DNA from: Microbulbifer pacificus
GTDB lineage: Bacteria; Pseudomonadota; Gammaproteobacteria; Pseudomonadales; Cellvibrionaceae
Assembly (NCBI RefSeq): GCF_033723955.1
Contig: NZ_CP137555.1
Coordinates: forward strand, 3,464,001 to 3,528,000
Direction: 5' to 3'
Length of the DNA stretch: 64,000 nucleotides
The notes beneath the pieces were generated by a model. The model made no database searches. It was not told the origin of the DNA and was given only the letters and a program-made list of their open reading frames with translations. The translations under genes and the position numbers were made by a program. This document shows positions 21,130 through 30,689 of this stretch, one piece after another (the stretch's first letter is position 1; every line of letters begins with the position of its first letter).

Positions 21130-22572
21130 ATGAACCAGCGGTTGTCGAAAGGAGTACTTGCCTGCCTACTGCTATTGGCGCAGCTTCTATGTGTTTTTGG
21201 CTTCGCGCAGGAAGTGCAATCGCAAGCTGAACAAAAGGATAATACGTCGGAGCAGGCGGGTCCGCATATTGCCCAGCTCTCGATCAATGGCCCCATTGGT
21301 CCCGCCACAGCGGATTACCTGATTCGCACCAGCGATAAGGCACGCAAAAACGGCGCGCGATTATTCATCGTAAATATCGATACCCCGGGCGGGCTTGACG
21401 CAGCCACGCGGGACATTATCCAGCACATCCTCGCCTCGGAAATTCCCTATGTTACCTACGTTACCCCCGCCGGTGCCCGTGCCGCCAGTGCAGGTACTTA
21501 TATCCTCTATGCCAGCCATGTCGCGGCGATGACTCCTTCCACCACTCTTGGTGCGGCCACGCCGGTACAGATTGGAGGTATGCCCGGTCAGCAGGAGCCG
21601 CCATCCACTGCGCCGGATAAATCCGGGGAAAAGGCAGGTGAAGAAAAAGTCTCGAAGGAGCAGCAGGAAAAGCACGCTGGCGATTCCGGTAGCGCGATGG
21701 AGCGCAAGGTCATCAACGATTCCGTCGCCCATATCCGCGGGCTCGCGCAGCGCAATGGTCGCAATGCGGACTGGGCGGAGAAAGCCGTGCGGGACGCGGC
21801 GACACTGACGGCGAGGGAGGCACTTGCCGAGAATGTGGTGGACCTTGTCGCGGACAACCAAAAAAAATTGCTGCAACAACTGCCCAACCGGGAGGTGATA
21901 CTACCCGACGGCAAGCAGAAAATCGCCGGGAGCATCGCGCAGCTGCCGGTGGTGGCTTACGAGCCGGACTGGCGCAACGAGCTGTTGTCCCTGATCACCA
22001 ATCCACAAATCGCTTATATCCTGTTGCTGATCGGTATTTATGGCCTGATATTCGAAGGCTACAGCCCGGGCGCGATCGTCCCCGGGGTGGTGGGTATTAT
22101 CTGCCTGTTACTGGCACTTTACGCACTGCAGGTACTTCCAACCAATTACGCGGGGCTGGCGCTCATTATCGTGGGGGCGCTGTTGATCGCTGCGGAAATG
22201 TTTGTGCCGAGTTTCGGCGCCCTCGGCATAGGCGGCGTTATTGCCCTGGTGATTGGCTCGGTGATACTGATTGATAGCGACGTACCCGGAATGCGGGTAT
22301 CCAGGACATTAATCGGTTCGATCGCCGCGGTCAGTGGACTGGCACTGCTCGGATTTTTATACGCGGTCGGTCGCAGTCTGCGTAAACCCAAAGTCGCAGC
22401 CAACCAGGCGATGGTGGGACGCACCGCGGTGGTGTCAGAGGTTGAGCCGGACCTGCTGGTTAAAATCGACGGCGAGATCTGGCGCGCTTACTGTGACAAC
22501 CTGGTGACCGAAGGGCAGTTGGTAAAAGTGACGGCGGAGAAGGGTTTGTTGCTTCAGGTAAGACCGGAATAA
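21130..22572 (+). CDS. NfeD-family membrane serine protease
   Basis: This is a 480-residue long-form NfeD protein. It has a signal peptide (about 1-26) and a ClpP/SppA-like protease domain with the candidate Ser120 (RAASAGTYI) and Lys193 (MERKV) dyad. Several membrane helices follow (about 290-430), with a C-terminal OB-fold NfeD domain. The ATG at 21130 is chosen because it begins the signal peptide; the frame is open from 21019. It is paired with a slipin gene 18 bp downstream. In archaeal relatives the protease cleaves the partner slipin and works in membrane quality control. Confidence 0.92.
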   Translation: MNQRLSKGVLACLLLLAQLLCVFGFAQEVQSQAEQKDNTSEQAGPHIAQLSINGPIGPATADYLIRTSDKARKNGARLFIVNIDTPGGLDAATRDIIQHILASEIPYVTYVTPAGARAASAGTYILYASHVAAMTPSTTLGAATPVQIGGMPGQQEPPSTAPDKSGEKAGEEKVSKEQQEKHAGDSGSAMERKVINDSVAHIRGLAQRNGRNADWAEKAVRDAATLTAREALAENVVDLVADNQKKLLQQLPNREVILPDGKQKIAGSIAQLPVVAYEPDWRNELLSLITNPQIAYILLLIGIYGLIFEGYSPGAIVPGVVGIICLLLALYALQVLPTNYAGLALIIVGALLIAAEMFVPSFGALGIGGVIALVIGSVILIDSDVPGMRVSRTLIGSIAAVSGLALLGFLYAVGRSLRKPKVAANQAMVGRTAVVSEVEPDLLVKIDGEIWRAYCDNLVTEGQLVKVTAEKGLLLQVRPE

Positions 22573-22590
22573 CCAAACAAGGAGAGGTTT

Positions 22591-23352
22591 ATGATCAGCT
22601 ACTTTGCCAGTCTGCTAATGCTGGCCGTTGTTCTGCTGGTGATGTATGCGATCCGCATTCTGCGGGAATACGAGCGCGCAGTGGTGTTTTTCCTCGGCCG
22701 CTTTCAGGCGGTGAAAGGCCCGGGCCTGATCATCATCATCCCCATTATCCAGACCATGGAGCGGGTGGATCTGCGCGTGGTGGTGATGGACGTGCCCACC
22801 CAGGATGTGATCAGCCGGGATAATGTATCGGTGAAGGTTAATGCGGTGGTGTATTACCGCGTGATCGATCCGCAGTCCGCGATCATCAATGTGGAAAATT
22901 ATCACGAGGCGGTAAGCCAGTTATCCCAGACCACGTTGCGTTCGGTGTTGGGTAAGCACGAGCTGGACGAGATGCTGTCCGAGCGGGACAAGCTCAATGT
23001 GGATATCCAGAAAATCCTCGATGAACAGACGGATGCATGGGGCGTGAAGGTCACCAATGTGGAGATCAAGCATATCGACCTGGATGAAAGCATGATCCGT
23101 GCGATTGCCCAGCAGGCTGAAGCAGAGCGCGCGCGGCGGGCGAAGGTCATTCACGCGGAGGGTGAGGCGCAGGCGGCGGCAAAGCTTACCGAGGCGGCGG
23201 ATCAGTTATCCAAGAATTCGAATGCGATTACCTTGCGGTATATGCAGACGCTTATAGATATTGCCGGGGACCAGAGTTCTACGATTGTATTCCCCTTGCC
23301 TATGGACTTGATCAAGCCGTTACTAGACCAGAGTCGTGGTGGAAAAGGGTAG
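22591..23352 (+). CDS. Slipin (stomatin/prohibitin-like SPFH protein)
   Basis: The 253-residue protein has an N-terminal membrane anchor (about residues 4-22) followed by an SPFH domain. Characteristic stretches are [28 protein letters not shown] and [14 protein letters not shown]-terminal helical part carries [20 protein letters not shown]. The ribosome-binding site is AAGGAGAG. It is the second gene of the NfeD-slipin operon and probably forms membrane-bound oligomers handled by the NfeD protease. Confidence 0.94.
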   Translation: MISYFASLLMLAVVLLVMYAIRILREYERAVVFFLGRFQAVKGPGLIIIIPIIQTMERVDLRVVVMDVPTQDVISRDNVSVKVNAVVYYRVIDPQSAIINVENYHEAVSQLSQTTLRSVLGKHELDEMLSERDKLNVDIQKILDEQTDAWGVKVTNVEIKHIDLDESMIRAIAQQAEAERARRAKVIHAEGEAQAAAKLTEAADQLSKNSNAITLRYMQTLIDIAGDQSSTIVFPLPMDLIKPLLDQSRGGKG

Positions 23353-23373
23353 AGATCCCGATTAGATAGTTGA

Positions 23374-23510
23374 GTGGCGTCGGAGCACCGGGTGCGGGTT
23401 TTCAGGACCGGGCTAGGCGCCCCCCTTCAACCCATCCCTGTACGCTGCGTCGCAAACATCCCTGTTTGCGACGCTCCTGAAAACCCGCACCCGGTGCTCC
23501 GCCCTAGATC
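23374..23510 (+). repeat. Structured intergenic repeat, copy 2
   Basis: The 27-nt outer arms at 23381-23407 and 23475-23501 are perfectly complementary. The inner 12-bp hairpin (23447-23458 with 23463-23474) is closed by TCCC. Its stem reads GCGTCGCAAACA where copy 1 has GCGTCGGCAACA, with matching changes on the other side. The left end is GTGGCGTC. The spacer before the inner hairpins is longer than in the other copies. It lies between the convergent slipin and pgi genes. Confidence 0.82.
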
Positions 23511-23571
23511 CGAAGTTTGTGGTTTTTCCCCGGCGAATAGGTAATTTCAAGTGGATCAAAGTGCTGAACGA

Positions 23572-23696
23572 GACGAGAAGGCAAAGTGCTGGGGATCTGT
23601 TTTCAAAAGCGTCGGCAACAGGGATGTTGCCGACGCAGCGTACAGGGACGTATTCACAGCGGTTTTGAAAACAGATCCCCAGTGCTTTGCCGCCAC
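23572..23696 (-). repeat. Structured intergenic repeat, copy 3 (inverted)
   Basis: Read on the minus strand, this copy has the same ends and an inner region of 54 nt that differs from copy 1 by about one base. Its 29-nt outer arms (23580-23608 and 23663-23691) have a mostly different sequence from copy 1 but remain complementary, with the same 2-nt mismatch at positions 8-9. It sits 62 bp from copy 2 in the opposite orientation and ends 34 bp before the pgi stop. Confidence 0.85.
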
Positions 23697-23730
23697 CGGG
23701 TTAGCTAAGTGAATACCACAAAATTAGCGA

Positions 23731-25344
23731 CTACCTGAGAAGCAATTTCAGGAGGTGGGCAGTAGACCCATCCCAATCCGCCGGAATCTCGCCCTCAATC
23801 GCATCGTGCACCCCATTGCCAAGTACCTTGCCCAGCTCCACGCCCCACTGATCAAACGGGTTGATATCCAGCAGGCAGCCAAAGGTAAACACCTTGTGCT
23901 CATACAGGGCCAGCAAAGCGCCCAGATGGAAAGGATCGAGCCGTTCGACAACCAGCGTATTGCTCGGGCGGTTGCCCGGAACCACCTTGTGTGGCGCCAG
24001 CTGGTGTACTTCCTTGTGGGTGTGACCGGATACTTCCAGTTCCTTGCGCGCCTCGGCGAGGGACTTGCCGCGCAGCAGCGCCTGGCTCTGGCTCAGGCAG
24101 CAGGCCAACAGCCACTGGTGCTGTTCCTTCAATTCTGAGGTCGGCTCCTTGATCGCCACAAAGTCCGCCGGAATCATATCCGTGCCCTGGTGCAGCAGCT
24201 GGTGGAAAGAGTGCTGGCCGTTACTGCCCTCCGCTCCCCAGATTACCGCGCCGCTCGGGTATGGCAGATGCTCACCGCCGCGAGTAACGCTCTTGCCCAG
24301 GCTCTCCATATCCAATTGCTGCAGCCACGCAGGGAACTTCGCCAGGCGCTGGGCGTAGGGCAGGACCGCGAGGCTGCCAGCGCCCCAGCACTGGCGATAC
24401 CAGAAGTGGATCAGCGCCATCAGCACCGGCAGATTCTGTGAAAATTCCGCCTCGGCGAAATGGGTGTCCATGGCGTTTGCGCCCTTGAGCAGATCGCTGT
24501 ACACCTCGAAGCTGCAGGCCAGAGCGATGGGCAGGCCGATGGCGGACCACAGGGAGTAGCGGCCACCCACCCAGTCCCACATGGGGAATATGTTCTGCGC
24601 GGCGATGCCGAAATCCTGCGCAGCGACGATATTGCTGCTCACCGCCACAAAATGCTTTTCCAGATCCGATGGCGCACAGCCTGCATCGAGCATCCACTGG
24701 CGGGAGGAAAGTGCATTCTGGCGGGTTTCCAGGGTGGAGAAAGACTTGGACGCGACAATGAACAGAGTCTCGTCCGCAGGCAGGGCGGCGAGGGTATCGC
24801 TCAGGTCTGCACCGTCGATATTCGCCACAAAATGCACCGTTAGTTCTTTGTTGTGCCAGGGGCGCAGGGCCTCACACACCATACGGGGACCGAGGTCCGA
24901 GCCGCCGATACCAATATTCACTACATGGCGGATGCGCTTGCCGTTGAAGCCGGTCCAGGCGCCGCTGTGTACCTGTTCGACAAATTTGGCCATCTGCGCG
25001 CGACAATCTGCCACCGCCTGTTCGTGCTCGGTTTTCGGCTCGCCCTGAAAGCGCAGGGCGGTGTGCAGGGCGGGGCGGTGTTCCGTGTTATTGATATTGG
25101 CACCGGAGAACAGGGCCGCAATGTGGCCTTTCAGTTGCGCAGTGCCGGTGTAGTCCAGCAGCAGTTGCAGGGTTTCCGTGTTCAACAGGTTCTTGCTGTA
25201 GTCCAGATAGATACCGGCCGCTTCGGCGCTGAAATTCTGGGCGCGATCCGGTGTGGATGCGAACAGATCGCGCAGGGACCAGCGCTGCTGATCTTTATGT
25301 TGTTGCAGTTGGGCAATCGCGGCGGAAAGGGGGAGAGCATCCAT
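23731..25344 (-). CDS. pgi: Glucose-6-phosphate isomerase
   Basis: Pgi interconverts glucose-6-phosphate and fructose-6-phosphate. The 537-residue product has the family segments VVNIGIGGSDLGPRMV, FWDWVGGRYSLWSAIGL-like MWDWVGGRYS, GSNGQHSFHQLLHQG and the C-terminal LYEHKVFTFG and FDQWGVELGK. The ATG at 25344 (MDALPLSAA) with a GAAGAA upstream is preferred; 20 further codons are open upstream. It stands alone, with 312 bp on its 5' side in which I saw no clear gene. Confidence 0.96.
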   Translation of the reverse strand: MDALPLSAAIAQLQQHKDQQRWSLRDLFASTPDRAQNFSAEAAGIYLDYSKNLLNTETLQLLLDYTGTAQLKGHIAALFSGANINNTEHRPALHTALRFQGEPKTEHEQAVADCRAQMAKFVEQVHSGAWTGFNGKRIRHVVNIGIGGSDLGPRMVCEALRPWHNKELTVHFVANIDGADLSDTLAALPADETLFIVASKSFSTLETRQNALSSRQWMLDAGCAPSDLEKHFVAVSSNIVAAQDFGIAAQNIFPMWDWVGGRYSLWSAIGLPIALACSFEVYSDLLKGANAMDTHFAEAEFSQNLPVLMALIHFWYRQCWGAGSLAVLPYAQRLAKFPAWLQQLDMESLGKSVTRGGEHLPYPSGAVIWGAEGSNGQHSFHQLLHQGTDMIPADFVAIKEPTSELKEQHQWLLACCLSQSQALLRGKSLAEARKELEVSGHTHKEVHQLAPHKVVPGNRPSNTLVVERLDPFHLGALLALYEHKVFTFGCLLDINPFDQWGVELGKVLGNGVHDAIEGEIPADWDGSTAHLLKLLLR

Positions 25345-25608
25345 GGTCAATTGTTCTTCGATGAAAGGAATAATCTGGGGGAAAGGCGTAAATATTAGCG
25401 ACAATTGACCGGGGCGGCCAGTGTGTATGGCATGGATTGCTGATGTCAGCGATTGGTTGGATGAATCGGGGAGGGTATGGTGGTGCAGCCGCTGGATGAT
25501 CTGAATTCAGTGCTGGATTGTGGCTGCGTATATCGCCGACTGGTGGCTGCAGTCGAGCTCTGGAAGGGATTCAAACTTTCTCAGCAAATGGTGACACCCG
25601 GAAATGCA

Positions 25609-25634
25609 AAATGCCGCTTCGAAAAGCGGCATTT
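25609..25634 (-). terminator. Hairpin after the small lipoprotein gene
   Basis: AAATGCCGCTT (25609-25619) pairs with AAGCGGCATTT (25624-25634) around a CGAA loop, 22 nt after the stop of the minus-strand lipoprotein gene. The T content downstream is modest. The rest of 25345-25608 holds no gene that I can support. Confidence 0.7.
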
Positions 25635-25656
25635 GCATGTTCCTGTATGAGTGTGA

Positions 25657-25851
25657 TTATTTAACCACCTTCATGCAACGAACGTTGTCGGATGCCATCC
25701 AGCAATCCGCGTCCGCAGGACAGGCCATAGAAGTCGGAATTTGTTCAGAGCCCGGAGGGCAGGCGGCCGGCATCGGAGCCGGTGCACAGCAACCTGCGAG
25801 AACCAGTGCACAAATAATTCCGGTTAAGTACTTGGCTGGAGTGAAATTCAT
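25657..25851 (-). CDS. Small Cys-rich lipoprotein
   Basis: I do not recognise a family. The 64-residue product has a clear lipoprotein signal ending LVLAGC (Cys21). The mature part of about 44 residues is rich in Cys (22, 31, 44, 50, 59), Pro and Ala. A good ribosome-binding site (AAGGAG, 7 nt before the ATG) and a hairpin just downstream support expression. It probably sits in the cell envelope, with disulfides possible. Confidence 0.75.
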   Translation of the reverse strand: MNFTPAKYLTGIICALVLAGCCAPAPMPAACPPGSEQIPTSMACPADADCWMASDNVRCMKVVK

Positions 25852-26325
25852 CCCCTAACTCCTTTCCGTTGATGTTAGTCAATAGCATAGACAATAAAAC
25901 GTCACCTGTTTGGTGTGCTTTGTAAAAATATTTTCTACAAACATACCGCCCATTGGAGTGTAATAGGCACGCGGTAAAAATAGCCGCCACGGTTGAATTC
26001 AGGATAAAACCGCCGCCAGTTTGTCGCATCAGAAGCCGCGAATAGGCAGGGTTTTCTGCCAATTTTGCCTTGGGTCATTGATGGGCACTGAAGATTTTTT
26101 TTCAGTAAAGCGAAAATTTTTTTATTTTTTTGTTTTTAAGAAAATACACGCGGGAATGCGCGTCAGAAACTGGAAATAGGGTTCCACATGGCAGTTGCTC
26201 TGCCGGATGAATTGCGCGCATATTTTTATGCGCGCACTGGGCACGTTAGTAATCCGAAAGGTAGAGCCGGGGCTTTGGCGCGTGGAGTATCTCGCGGTTA
26301 CTGATTCCTGATTACTGATCTCCGG
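25852..26325. other. 474-bp gene-free region with AT-rich tract and hairpin
   Basis: No credible gene is seen. The stretch at about 26089-26145 is very AT-rich, with several A and T runs, unlike its surroundings. A perfect hairpin TGCGCGCATA (26213-26222) with TATGCGCGCA (26227-26236) and a TTTT loop lies about 90 nt beyond the stop of the DUF3549 gene. The left part must hold the promoter of the small lipoprotein gene, but I could not fix it. Confidence 0.6.
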
Positions 26326-27531
26326 TTATTTGCCGGTGGGCTGTAAAAAAGCACCGAATGCGCGCGCGACGGATTCCGGTCGCTCGGGATTGCGCAGAAC
26401 ACCCAATAAAACGTTGCGCAGCTGCGGTAAAAACAACAGGTCCGTCAGCAGCAGATTGAAGGTTTGCTGGGGTTGGCTTGCGCTCAGTTTTTCCAGCCAG
26501 GCACTGGCGACCTCCGGTTGTTGCAGGTCTTCACTGCAGCGGCTGCCGATGGCCGCCAGAACTTCGCCGTGTGCGCCTGCCTCGCTCAGTAACAGTTGCA
26601 GCAGGAACTGCTGGCGCATACCCGCGGCGACACTGTGAGACAGCCCGCGCACCACCGCGGTAATCAGGTTGAAATCCGGCGTTTCGCTGGCGAGGGACTG
26701 TTGCGCGCGACGAATCAGCGGCTCGGCGATCTGGTGGTCGATGGCTTCACTTTCCAGGCACTGGCACAGGGAAATCAGTGCCGGGGTGGCAAAGCGTGGC
26801 AGGGTTTTCAGCAGCTGAGGTTTTTCCTCTTCCCAGCGTACTGCGAGATCGGCGATACCCTGAAGGGCAAGCTGCTCCCAGGGGAAAGACGCCGGATCTT
26901 TGGCGTAGGCACGCGCGGCCGCGTAGTGGTCGCTGGCGTCGCGGTTGAGGAAGCGGGCAGATTTCGCATGGAATACCGCGCGTTTATCCGCGGCGGGCGC
27001 AAACATGAGGCCACTATCGTCCAGCGCTTGCTGCAGGGACTTGGCGGGAGCCGTCGGTATTCCATTTGCGCACGGTTCATCCGGCGACGGGCTGAACAGT
27101 GCCTGCTGCAATTGTTCGAGGAAACGGTCGCGGACCGACAGCAGCAATTTTCCCTGTTCGTCCAGGGGGAGGCGTAAAAACCACACCACCGGTTCAGTGG
27201 TTTCCCCTTTCCCGTCGGCGGCACTTTTCCCTTTGGGCCACAACAGCAGTCCGCACCATGCCTGTCGCAAATAGGGGTGGGGCCAGGGAGCCGTGCCACG
27301 TTCAAAGTCTTGCGCGACTTTTCTGCCGATGGGTTGGACGCGACGGCCCAGGTCAAACCAGCGCAAATCGAAGTCCGCAGCAGCGATCAATTCGCTCAGT
27401 GTGGAAGGCGGCTCTTCGTTTACGGGTGCAGAGGATGTGGGCTGGGAGGGTTTGCTGGCGTCAGTCACGGCAGGGGCAATCCGGATTGGTGTTGTGTCGG
27501 AGGGAAGTACCGGGCGGCGCCATTGCGACAC
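26326..27531 (-). CDS. DUF3549 family protein
   Basis: This 401-residue cytosolic protein fits DUF3549, a family of unknown function in Pseudomonas-like gammaproteobacteria. The conserved part begins at LSELIAAADFDLRWFDLGRR and includes QAWCGLLLWPKG and PVVWFLRLPLDEQGKL. A low-complexity Pro/Ser linker fills the first 40 residues. The C-terminal half is all-helical and Leu/Gln-rich. It starts 15 bp after the nhaC stop and is probably co-transcribed with it. Confidence 0.82.
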   Translation of the reverse strand: MSQWRRPVLPSDTTPIRIAPAVTDASKPSQPTSSAPVNEEPPSTLSELIAAADFDLRWFDLGRRVQPIGRKVAQDFERGTAPWPHPYLRQAWCGLLLWPKGKSAADGKGETTEPVVWFLRLPLDEQGKLLLSVRDRFLEQLQQALFSPSPDEPCANGIPTAPAKSLQQALDDSGLMFAPAADKRAVFHAKSARFLNRDASDHYAAARAYAKDPASFPWEQLALQGIADLAVRWEEEKPQLLKTLPRFATPALISLCQCLESEAIDHQIAEPLIRRAQQSLASETPDFNLITAVVRGLSHSVAAGMRQQFLLQLLLSEAGAHGEVLAAIGSRCSEDLQQPEVASAWLEKLSASQPQQTFNLLLTDLLFLPQLRNVLLGVLRNPERPESVARAFGAFLQPTGK

Positions 27532-27546
27532 CGCCCAGTTTTTATA

Positions 27547-29043
27547 TTAGCGCTGTGGCTCGTCAGCAAACGGCAGTTCGTCCTGTTTGCCCAGGGGCAT
27601 CTGCTTGAAGTGCAGCCAACCGTAGGCAATGGCCAGCAACGGGCAGATGATATTGAACAGGGCAAAGGGCGCGTAGGTAAATGTGGCAATACCCAGGGTG
27701 GCGCTCATGTAGGCGCCGCAGGTATTCCATGGGATCAGCACGGAAGTGATGGTGCCGGAGTCTTCCAGGGTGCGCGACAGGTTCAACCCGTGCAGCCCCT
27801 TGTCTTTGAAGGCTTCACGGAACATACGCCCGGGGATGATGATGGCCATGTACTGGTCGCCCGCAGCGGCGTTCATACCGAAGCAGGTAAGTACGGTGGA
27901 AGTGACAAGACCACCCACGGTTTTGACGCCGGACAGTGCCCAATTGACGATGCGCTCGAGGAAACCGGCGCGCTCCATGACGCCGCCGAAGGCCATGGCG
28001 GAAATGATCAGCCAGATGGTATTGAGCATGCTGCTCATGCCACCTTTGGACAGCAGGGATGCGACAGCCTCATTGCTGGAGGAGGATTTGTAACCGTCGA
28101 ACAGGCTGTGCCAGGCACCTTTCAGCAGGCTCAGGGGGCCTTCGCCGCCGGCCAGCTGGCGGGTGGCATTCGGCTCGAAAATCATCGCAATCAGGCAGCC
28201 AACCAGTGCGCCAATGATCAGCGTGGGGTAGGCGGGAATCTTCCGCCAGGCCATGAACAGCAGCAACGCCAGCGGCAAAAGGCTGACGATGGAAATGCTG
28301 AATTCTTCCTGCAGGGCGCCCAGCAGCTGCTGGATATCTTCCGCCGATGCCTGGCCGGTATCGGCGCTGAGTCCGATGATCGCGAATGTAACCACTGCCA
28401 GGGTAAATGCCGGGATCGTCGTCCACAGCATATGGCGGATATGCAGAAAGAGATCGTTGGAGGTCACTGCCGCGGCGACGTTGGTGGTGTCGGACAGCGG
28501 GGACATCTTATCGCCGAAATAAGCACCGGAGATTACCGCACCCGCGGTGATGGCCGGGTCGAGCCCCAGAGCCGAAGCAATACCCATCAGCGCCACACCC
28601 AGGGTACCGGCGGTAGTCCAGCTGGAGCCAATACTGAGGCCGACGATGGCGCAGATGATGCAGCTGGCGGCGTAGAACCACTGGGGCGACAGTATCTGCA
28701 CCCCGTAGTAGATCATCGACGGCACGGTGCCGGCGAGAATCCAGCTGCCGATCAGCGCGCCGACCGCCAGCAGAATCAGAATGGCGCCGAACACCAGGCT
28801 CATGCCGTGCAGCATGCCACCTTCCATTTCATTCCAGGTGAACCCGTTTTTCATCCCCACCAGCGCGGCGACGCCGGCGCACAGCAGCAGGGCGATCTGG
28901 TTGGGGCCGTAGGAGGAGTCGGCGCCGTAGAAAAACACCGAGAGGGAAAGCAGGGCAATAAGGATCAGCAGGGGGATCAGGGCATCCAGCAGGCTGGGGT
29001 TACGGTGAGATTCACTGGCATTGCTGGAACTGGTCTGGCTCAA
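27547..29043 (-). CDS. nhaC: NhaC-family Na+/H+ antiporter
   Basis: This 498-residue membrane protein of the NhaC family has about 11-12 hydrophobic segments. It contains SIGSSWTTAGTLGVALMGI and GGMSSMLNTIWLIISAMAFGG-type family blocks. A TTG start at 29043 is chosen: AAGGAG lies 6 nt upstream, and the resulting N terminus (MSQTSSSNAS...) matches the length of the paralogue at 62346-63836. The ATG 13 codons upstream has no such site. NhaC proteins usually exchange Na+ for H+, but some relatives exchange organic ions, so the substrate is inferred. Confidence 0.88.
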   Translation of the reverse strand: MSQTSSSNASESHRNPSLLDALIPLLILIALLSLSVFFYGADSSYGPNQIALLLCAGVAALVGMKNGFTWNEMEGGMLHGMSLVFGAILILLAVGALIGSWILAGTVPSMIYYGVQILSPQWFYAASCIICAIVGLSIGSSWTTAGTLGVALMGIASALGLDPAITAGAVISGAYFGDKMSPLSDTTNVAAAVTSNDLFLHIRHMLWTTIPAFTLAVVTFAIIGLSADTGQASAEDIQQLLGALQEEFSISIVSLLPLALLLFMAWRKIPAYPTLIIGALVGCLIAMIFEPNATRQLAGGEGPLSLLKGAWHSLFDGYKSSSSNEAVASLLSKGGMSSMLNTIWLIISAMAFGGVMERAGFLERIVNWALSGVKTVGGLVTSTVLTCFGMNAAAGDQYMAIIIPGRMFREAFKDKGLHGLNLSRTLEDSGTITSVLIPWNTCGAYMSATLGIATFTYAPFALFNIICPLLAIAYGWLHFKQMPLGKQDELPFADEPQR

Positions 29044-29431
29044 GTTGTTCTCCTTATCTCTGACAACAGCCGGCAACCCCACTTGTGGCCGGGCCGTCGG
29101 GTCAGTTTCCTGTTGCCAGTATTTGTAGACAGTATCTTGTTATAGGCGCAAACAGGCGCAAAGCGGCCTATTCTCGGGGCCGGGCCAACATATGTCTATA
29201 GCGGGCCGGCGGCAGCGGGCAGAGGGCGGTGGCGCCCGGGCGGCGTCTGGGGCCGGGTATTCCTGCACTACAAGGTCCGCTGCAGCGCTGGCAGTTCGTG
29301 CGCGCATCCGGTATGTTCTGCGCCGGTTTTACCCGGCCTTCCCTGTGTTTTTCGGGGTGGGCCACAATAAGAATGAGCCAGGGTGTCGTTTCCGGAGTGA
29401 ACGCGCTGTAGTTGGCAGGTAGAAAATCCCC
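29044..29431. other. 388-bp divergent intergenic region
   Basis: This stretch separates nhaC (minus) from the acyltransferase gene (plus) and must hold both promoters. Two close AGGCGCAAA direct repeats lie near 29143-29161. No small gene, terminator or clear promoter was recognised. Confidence 0.4.
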
Positions 29432-30607
29432 ATGAATGCGAGAAATCTGGACCTGAGTCAATTCGATGAAATCCGTCCCTACCGGGACGATGAGGCGCGC
29501 CCGGTGCTCCGGCGCCTGGTAGAAGACCCGGAAATGTCCCGCGTAGTGGCGCACTTCCTGCTGCCCGGCGCTGCCAGCAAGCTGGAGCGACCGCTGGCGT
29601 GGCTGGTGCGTCAGTTCGTGCGCTTCGAATTTCGCAAGGCGCACAATATTCGCGGTGTGCAGGAAGTGATTGCCCGCTATCTGGAAAAGGCGGTCAATCG
29701 CACCAGTTGCGGGCTTACCATTTCCGGGCTGGATACCCTGCCCAGGGATCGCGCCTGCCTGTTCGTCAGCAACCATCGCGATATCGCCATGGACCCAGCG
29801 CTGGCGATTCTCGCCATGTTCAAGGAGGGCCACGAGACCTCCCGCATTGCCATCGGCGACAACCTGCTGTCCAAGCAGTTTGCCACTGACATCATGAAGC
29901 TGAACAAGTGCTTCGTGGTGAAGCGCAGCTCCGGCAGCCGTCGCGAAAAGCTGGCAGCCGCCACCACACTTTCCCAGTACATCCACCACTCCATCGTCAA
30001 CGAAAACGAACACGTGTGGATTGCGCAGCGCGCCGGTCGCGCCAAAGACGGCCTCGACCGCACAAATCCCGCGCTGGCGGCGATGTTTGCGATGGCGAAG
30101 CCAAAGGAGCAGCCATTTGCGGATTTCTGGCGTGAGCTGCATATCGTACCGCTATCGATTTCCTACGAGTGGGACCCCTGCGACCGTTACAAGGCGCGGG
30201 AGCTCTACATCACCGAGCACCAGGACGAATACCAGAAAGAAGCGCACGAGGATCTGGGTAGTATTGGCAAGGGCGTGGTGGGCAAGAAAGGCCACATCCA
30301 CGCGGCATTCGGCACCCCGATCGAGAAAGATTTCAACGATGTCTCCGCGCTCGCAGACGAGATCGATCGCCAGATTATTGGCAACTATGTGCTGCACCCG
30401 ACCAACCTGATCGCCTACCAGATGATCTACGGTGTGGCGCCGGCGCTGCCCGTTGGCTACCCGGCCAAACCCTGGCATCCGGACGAGCATCAGGAGATCC
30501 GCGAGCAGTTCGAGCAGCGCATGGCGGCGATTGATGAGCGCTGGCGGGATAAGGCCATTCAGGCCTATGCCAATCCGGTGGTCTCTCGTTTGGCGTTTGA
30601 GCAGTAG
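29432..30607 (+). CDS. PlsC-like glycerolipid acyltransferase
   Basis: The 391-residue protein is a lysophospholipid acyltransferase family member, with FVSNHRDIAMDPALA (NHRDI-x2-D variant of the catalytic motif) near residue 115. Further conserved stretches are KCFVVKRSSGSRRE and EHVWIAQRAGRAKDG. No membrane span is evident, so it is probably peripheral. It may acylate glycerol-3-phosphate or lysophosphatidate, but the substrate cannot be read from sequence. It is a single-gene unit ahead of dinG. Confidence 0.8.
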   Translation: MNARNLDLSQFDEIRPYRDDEARPVLRRLVEDPEMSRVVAHFLLPGAASKLERPLAWLVRQFVRFEFRKAHNIRGVQEVIARYLEKAVNRTSCGLTISGLDTLPRDRACLFVSNHRDIAMDPALAILAMFKEGHETSRIAIGDNLLSKQFATDIMKLNKCFVVKRSSGSRREKLAAATTLSQYIHHSIVNENEHVWIAQRAGRAKDGLDRTNPALAAMFAMAKPKEQPFADFWRELHIVPLSISYEWDPCDRYKARELYITEHQDEYQKEAHEDLGSIGKGVVGKKGHIHAAFGTPIEKDFNDVSALADEIDRQIIGNYVLHPTNLIAYQMIYGVAPALPVGYPAKPWHPDEHQEIREQFEQRMAAIDERWRDKAIQAYANPVVSRLAFEQ

Positions 30608-30649
30608 TACGGGTTGGCTAAACCCTGAACAACCGTGGATAATGGCCGG

Positions 30650-30665
30650 CTGATTTAACCTCCAG
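30650..30665 (+). promoter_or_regulatory. Weak LexA-like site before dinG
   Basis: CTG (30650-30652), ten bases (ATTTAACCTC) and CAG (30663-30665) give the CTG-N10-CAG frame of a LexA box, 24 bp before the dinG start. The flanks do not follow the TACTG...CAGTA consensus, so this could be chance. E. coli dinG is LexA-controlled. Confidence 0.25.
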
Positions 30666-30689
30666 TGCAGATTATTCCGTCGGTCCCCA

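Noticed and set aside
27277..29145. 622-codon open frame on the plus strand
   Set aside because: It is antisense to nhaC and DUF3549, with a His/Gln/Gly-rich, low-complexity product. The minus-strand genes have clear family motifs and ribosome-binding sites.
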